Source: an uncultured Azospirillum sp.
GTDB lineage: Bacteria > Pseudomonadota > Alphaproteobacteria > RF32 > CAG-239
DNA: 9,980 bases
Direction of reading: 5' to 3'
Assembly (NCBI GenBank): GCA_946184595.1
Contig: CAMHFM010000021.1
Span: forward strand, 1 to 9,980
Shown here: positions 6,916-9,980 of the stretch, piece after piece
How positions within the stretch are numbered: position 1 is the stretch's first letter
Layout: every line of letters begins with the position of its first letter
Notes under the pieces: generated by a model
Databases searched by the model: none
The model's input: the letters and a program-made list of their open reading frames with translations, nothing else
Told to the model about the DNA's origin: nothing
Translations under genes and position numbers: made by a program

Positions 6916-6945
6916 CGGGGTGTTTTTTAAATAACAGACGACACA

Positions 6946-8055
6946 ATGAAAAAATTAAACAGATACATTGCTAAGCAGATTTTTATAGGTTTTTTGATTG
7001 TAACTTTTTCTTTATTAGCTATCGTTTGGCTGACACAGTCTTTGAATTTTGTGGAAATGGTTACAAACAAAGGACTTCCTGTGTTTATGTTTGTAGAAAT
7101 GACATCATTACTTATGCCGCGAATTTTTGTGATTATGGCACCGATTGCTCTGTTTGTCGCTGTTTTGTTTGTTTATAATCGGATGATTTCTGATAGAGAG
7201 TTAATGGTTATGAAAGCTGCAGGGATAAGTCCGTGGAGCTGCGCTAAGGCCGCCATGTTAATAGGCTTTTTATTGTCTGTTTTTAATCTTTATATTAATA
7301 ATGTCGTTATTCCGAAAGCAGAGCAGGAGTTTGCGCGTTTAGAATGGCAAGTTAAAAATGATATGTCTCATTTGATGTTTAAGGAAGGCGAATTTACGAC
7401 GGTTCAGACTTACATGACGATTTTTGTTGCATCTCATGATGGTAAAGGAACGCTTTCGGGAATATTGGTTAATGATGAGAGAGATGAAAATAAAAAAATT
7501 ACGATTTCTGCGGAAAAGGGAAAAATCGTGTACTCCTCAACACCACCCAGATTAATTCTTATTAATGGTGTTAGAAATGAGATTACCAGAGATGAAAAAC
7601 AACAATTTTCTTCTTTGGCTTTTGATCGTTATTCTGTTGATTTTGGTATATCAGATAAGACTAAAGAAAAAGAAGTCGGAGCGCGAGAATTAACATTAAA
7701 AGAACTTCTTTTGTCGTACAAAAACAAAGGACTTACTCAACAACAAATTAATCGATACATGGTAGAAGGTTTCAGACGAATCCTTATGCCTTTATATTGC
7801 TTTGTTTATGCCCTAATTGCTTGTACAGGTTTATTGGTTAGTAATTTTAATCGTCGTGGACAAGGACGGATTATTACATGTTCAATTTTATTTATGGTTA
7901 TTGTTCAGGCTTGTGATTTAGCATTCGGAAATTTGACCATGAAAAAATTGGTATATGCGCCGTTGATGGGGCTTAATTTTATTGTGCCGTTTTTTACTTG
8001 TTTTTATCTTTTAGTGTTTTATAATCCTGCTAGAAAAAGAAAAAAAAGTATTTGA
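6946..8055 (+). CDS. lptF: LPS export permease LptF
   Basis: Inner-membrane subunit of the LptB2FG ABC transporter that pulls LPS out of the inner membrane towards the periplasmic LptA/LptC bridge. At 369 residues the length fits. Three membrane segments lie near the N-terminus (about 12-31, 57-77, 99-117), followed by a periplasmic beta-jellyroll region (about 120-270) and three C-terminal segments (about 281-299, 309-328, 341-360). The stretch S-D-R-E-L-M-V-M-K-A-A-G-I-S (82-95) is the coupling helix that docks LptB. The segment W-L-T-Q-S-L-N-F-V (28-36) and the jellyroll F-K-E-G-E-F-T-T resemble LptF more than its paralogue LptG. The ribosome site before the ATG is poor, and the leader is short. 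lptD follows after 14 bases with no lptG between. Confidence 0.92.
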   Translation: MKKLNRYIAKQIFIGFLIVTFSLLAIVWLTQSLNFVEMVTNKGLPVFMFVEMTSLLMPRIFVIMAPIALFVAVLFVYNRMISDRELMVMKAAGISPWSCAKAAMLIGFLLSVFNLYINNVVIPKAEQEFARLEWQVKNDMSHLMFKEGEFTTVQTYMTIFVASHDGKGTLSGILVNDERDENKKITISAEKGKIVYSSTPPRLILINGVRNEITRDEKQQFSSLAFDRYSVDFGISDKTKEKEVGARELTLKELLLSYKNKGLTQQQINRYMVEGFRRILMPLYCFVYALIACTGLLVSNFNRRGQGRIITCSILFMVIVQACDLAFGNLTMKKLVYAPLMGLNFIVPFFTCFYLLVFYNPARKRKKSI

Positions 8056-8069
8056 TAAGGGACTGGTTA

Positions 8070-9980
8070 ATGTCTAGATTTTCGCATTGTGCTTTTTTAT
8101 TGGGAAGCGTTTTTGGAGCTATATCGTTTCCTGCTTATGCAGAGCAGCTTCCTATTGCAGGAGAAGTATCTTCTCATTCTAAATCAGCCCCTTATGTTAG
8201 TTTTGATCCGCATCCGAGCTTGACAGGGTTGTTTACGCCACGTCCAATAGAGCATGATACGGATGATATTTATTTTAGTGCACGTGAAATCCAAAATGAT
8301 AAAAAAACAAATATTATTACCGCTCTAGGGGATGTTTATATTGTGCGCAGTGATGCGACGTTAAAGGCAGATAAAGTTATCTATAATCAAGATTTAGATA
8401 TTATTACAGCGAAAGGTAATGTTACCCTTGTTGATCAGGGTGATAATGTTTTGTTTGCTGATGAGATGGTTTTACAGGATAAAATGAGCAAAGGAACCAT
8501 CCATAAACTCAAAGTTGTTATGAGAGATGAAAGTCGTGTTTGGGCGGATAGAATTAAAACCTTAAATAATAATGATAAAGTTATGTACAATGCGGTATAT
8601 ACGCCTTGTGATTGTTGTACAGAGGGCGATAACCAAAAAGAGCCTTTATGGAAAATTACTGCAGATAAAATTCGTCAGGATGTTTCAGAACAAAATATTT
8701 ATTATAAAAATGCTGTTTTAAAAATTAAAGATGTTCCTGTCTTCTATACGCCGTTTCTATCTCACCCGGATCCGTCAGTTAAACGCAGAAGCGGTGTGTT
8801 AATGCCTACTTATGGATCATCCAATTTCTTGGATACATACATTCAAACAGGATATTTTTGGGCTATTGATGATCATTCTGATTTTACATTTAATCCATAT
8901 CTCAGTACAAAACGATTGTTTGTTCCTTTTGCTAAATATCACGCTTATCTTCCAGAAGGAGATTTCTCTTTAGAGGGAAGCGTTATGCATGATAATGATA
9001 AACACAAAACAAGAGGACATTTATTTTCAAAAGCTCGTTATGAAATTAATGAAAATTGGTTGATGCATTTAGATGCTAAGTATGCTTCTGATACGCTGTA
9101 TTTGAAAGATATGTCTTTGCCTGAAAAATTAGATGCATGGTTAACATCTAATTTGAAATTTGAGTATTTTAATAATAGAGATTATGCAAATATTGAAGCT
9201 TATTACTTTAAGATGATCAGTTATGATTTACGTACAACTCAAAGAAGAGATAAGTATAACGCTTCATATGTTTTGCCTTTAATTAATTATGAAAAATATA
9301 ATCAATTGTCTGATTCTGGTTTGTATACGCGTAATGTCTTTAATTTTGCTTCAATTACGCATGATGATGAAACCGCAAGTACTCAACGCGGAACTATGAT
9401 TAATGAGTTAATTTTGCCATACACAAGCAAATTTGGTGAAAAGATTAGATTTGTCGGATCTGTTAAATCAGATTTTTATTATGTTGACGATTATCTGAAT
9501 ACAGAAAAAAAATATTTCACAGGCACTGCTGCTCGTGTTTTCCCGCAATTGGGTGTAGAGTGGAAATTACCGTTTATTAAAGCCAATGAAGATACGCGCC
9601 AAATCATTGAACCAGTTGTTGTTGCGGTTGCAGCGCCAAATGACAGCAATAAGATTAATAAAATACCAAATGAAGATAGTCAAAATGCAGCTTTAGATGA
9701 TACTAATGTTTTAGATTTAGATCGCTATAGCGGATATGATCGTAATGATACGGGAAGTCGTGTCAGTTATGGTTTGAACTGGAGTTCGTATGGTAATATT
9801 TTAGGAAGAACACAAGCCTTTATAGCTCAAAGTTATTATTTTAATGATGAAGCAAGTTTTTCAAAGAGTTTAGGTAAAAAAGATAAGTTGAGTGATTATG
9901 TTGGTCGTGTTTATGCAAATCCGAATGAGTATCTCGATTTGAATTATAGATTCCGTTTGGATAAAGATGATTTGAAGATA
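8070..9980 (+). CDS. lptD: LPS assembly outer-membrane protein LptD, C-terminus beyond the window
   Basis: The outer-membrane translocon that inserts LPS into the outer leaflet. 637 codons are visible with no stop, so perhaps 80-150 residues of the barrel are missing. A Sec signal peptide with A-Y-A cleavage after residue 24 is followed by the OstA/LptA-like jellyroll (about 70-225), with repeated strands such as ITALGDVYIV and ITAKGNVTLV. Then come the block Y-T-P-C-D-C-C (177-183, Cys180/182/183), the plug-barrel junction H-P-D-P-S-V-K-R-R-S-G (232 onward), many barrel strands, and the conserved I-I-E-P at 512-515. A ribosome site AAGGGA lies 7 bases before the ATG, and the gap to lptF is 14 bases. 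LptD barrels are closed by disulfides and need the lipoprotein LptE. The cysteine pattern differs from that of E. coli (C31, C173, C724, C725). The identity is secure. Confidence 0.95.
   Translation, partial: MSRFSHCAFLLGSVFGAISFPAYAEQLPIAGEVSSHSKSAPYVSFDPHPSLTGLFTPRPIEHDTDDIYFSAREIQNDKKTNIITALGDVYIVRSDATLKADKVIYNQDLDIITAKGNVTLVDQGDNVLFADEMVLQDKMSKGTIHKLKVVMRDESRVWADRIKTLNNNDKVMYNAVYTPCDCCTEGDNQKEPLWKITADKIRQDVSEQNIYYKNAVLKIKDVPVFYTPFLSHPDPSVKRRSGVLMPTYGSSNFLDTYIQTGYFWAIDDHSDFTFNPYLSTKRLFVPFAKYHAYLPEGDFSLEGSVMHDNDKHKTRGHLFSKARYEINENWLMHLDAKYASDTLYLKDMSLPEKLDAWLTSNLKFEYFNNRDYANIEAYYFKMISYDLRTTQRRDKYNASYVLPLINYEKYNQLSDSGLYTRNVFNFASITHDDETASTQRGTMINELILPYTSKFGEKIRFVGSVKSDFYYVDDYLNTEKKYFTGTAARVFPQLGVEWKLPFIKANEDTRQIIEPVVVAVAAPNDSNKINKIPNEDSQNAALDDTNVLDLDRYSGYDRNDTGSRVSYGLNWSSYGNILGRTQAFIAQSYYFNDEASFSKSLGKKDKLSDYVGRVYANPNEYLDLNYRFRLDKDDLKI

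Overview
The window is an AT-rich stretch of a Gram-negative chromosome holding ordinary core genes. Lipopolysaccharide (LPS) transport genes (lptF, lptD), an outer-membrane efflux-type lipoprotein, fabD/fabG, truA and an FtsK translocase together point to a proteobacterium. The character of LptF and LptD (the LptD repeats the asparagine/aspartate-rich segment and the YTPC...PLW block I associate with alphaproteobacterial homologues) suggests a low-GC, possibly host-associated alphaproteobacterium. That placement is inference from remembered family features, not from a search.

Layout. At the left edge, the N-terminal part of a TolC-like lipoprotein runs leftward from a TTG start. Divergent from it is a Gfo/Idh/MocA-family oxidoreductase (520-1527) ending in a perfect intrinsic terminator (1553-1583). 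truA begins only 13 bases after that terminator's U-tract. truA converges on a leftward ftsK (2580-4928). The 218-base gap between them holds a good minus-strand promoter and a strong minus-strand terminator about 150 bases apart, which look like a small RNA gene with no recognised family. Divergent from ftsK is a fabD-fabG pair (5090-6790) closed by a long terminator hairpin. A clear promoter (6888-6915) then drives lptF followed 14 bases later by lptD, which runs off the right edge.

How the genes work together. FabD loads malonate onto acyl carrier protein and FabG does the first reduction of the elongation cycle, supplying acyl chains for phospholipid and lipid A. LptF is one half of the inner-membrane LPS extraction permease, and LptD is the outer-membrane translocon at the other end of the same route. 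The Gfo/Idh/MocA enzyme carries a GHVERYNP segment reminiscent of UDP-GlcNAc 3-dehydrogenases, so it might also serve the envelope, but its substrate cannot be read from sequence. FtsK couples division to chromosome segregation, and TruA modifies tRNA.

I see no mobile element, CRISPR array, tRNA, rRNA or defence system. The most noteworthy item is the candidate small RNA at 2376-2524. Lesser points are the terminator abutting truA, the absence of lptG between lptF and lptD, and the absence of acpP after fabG.
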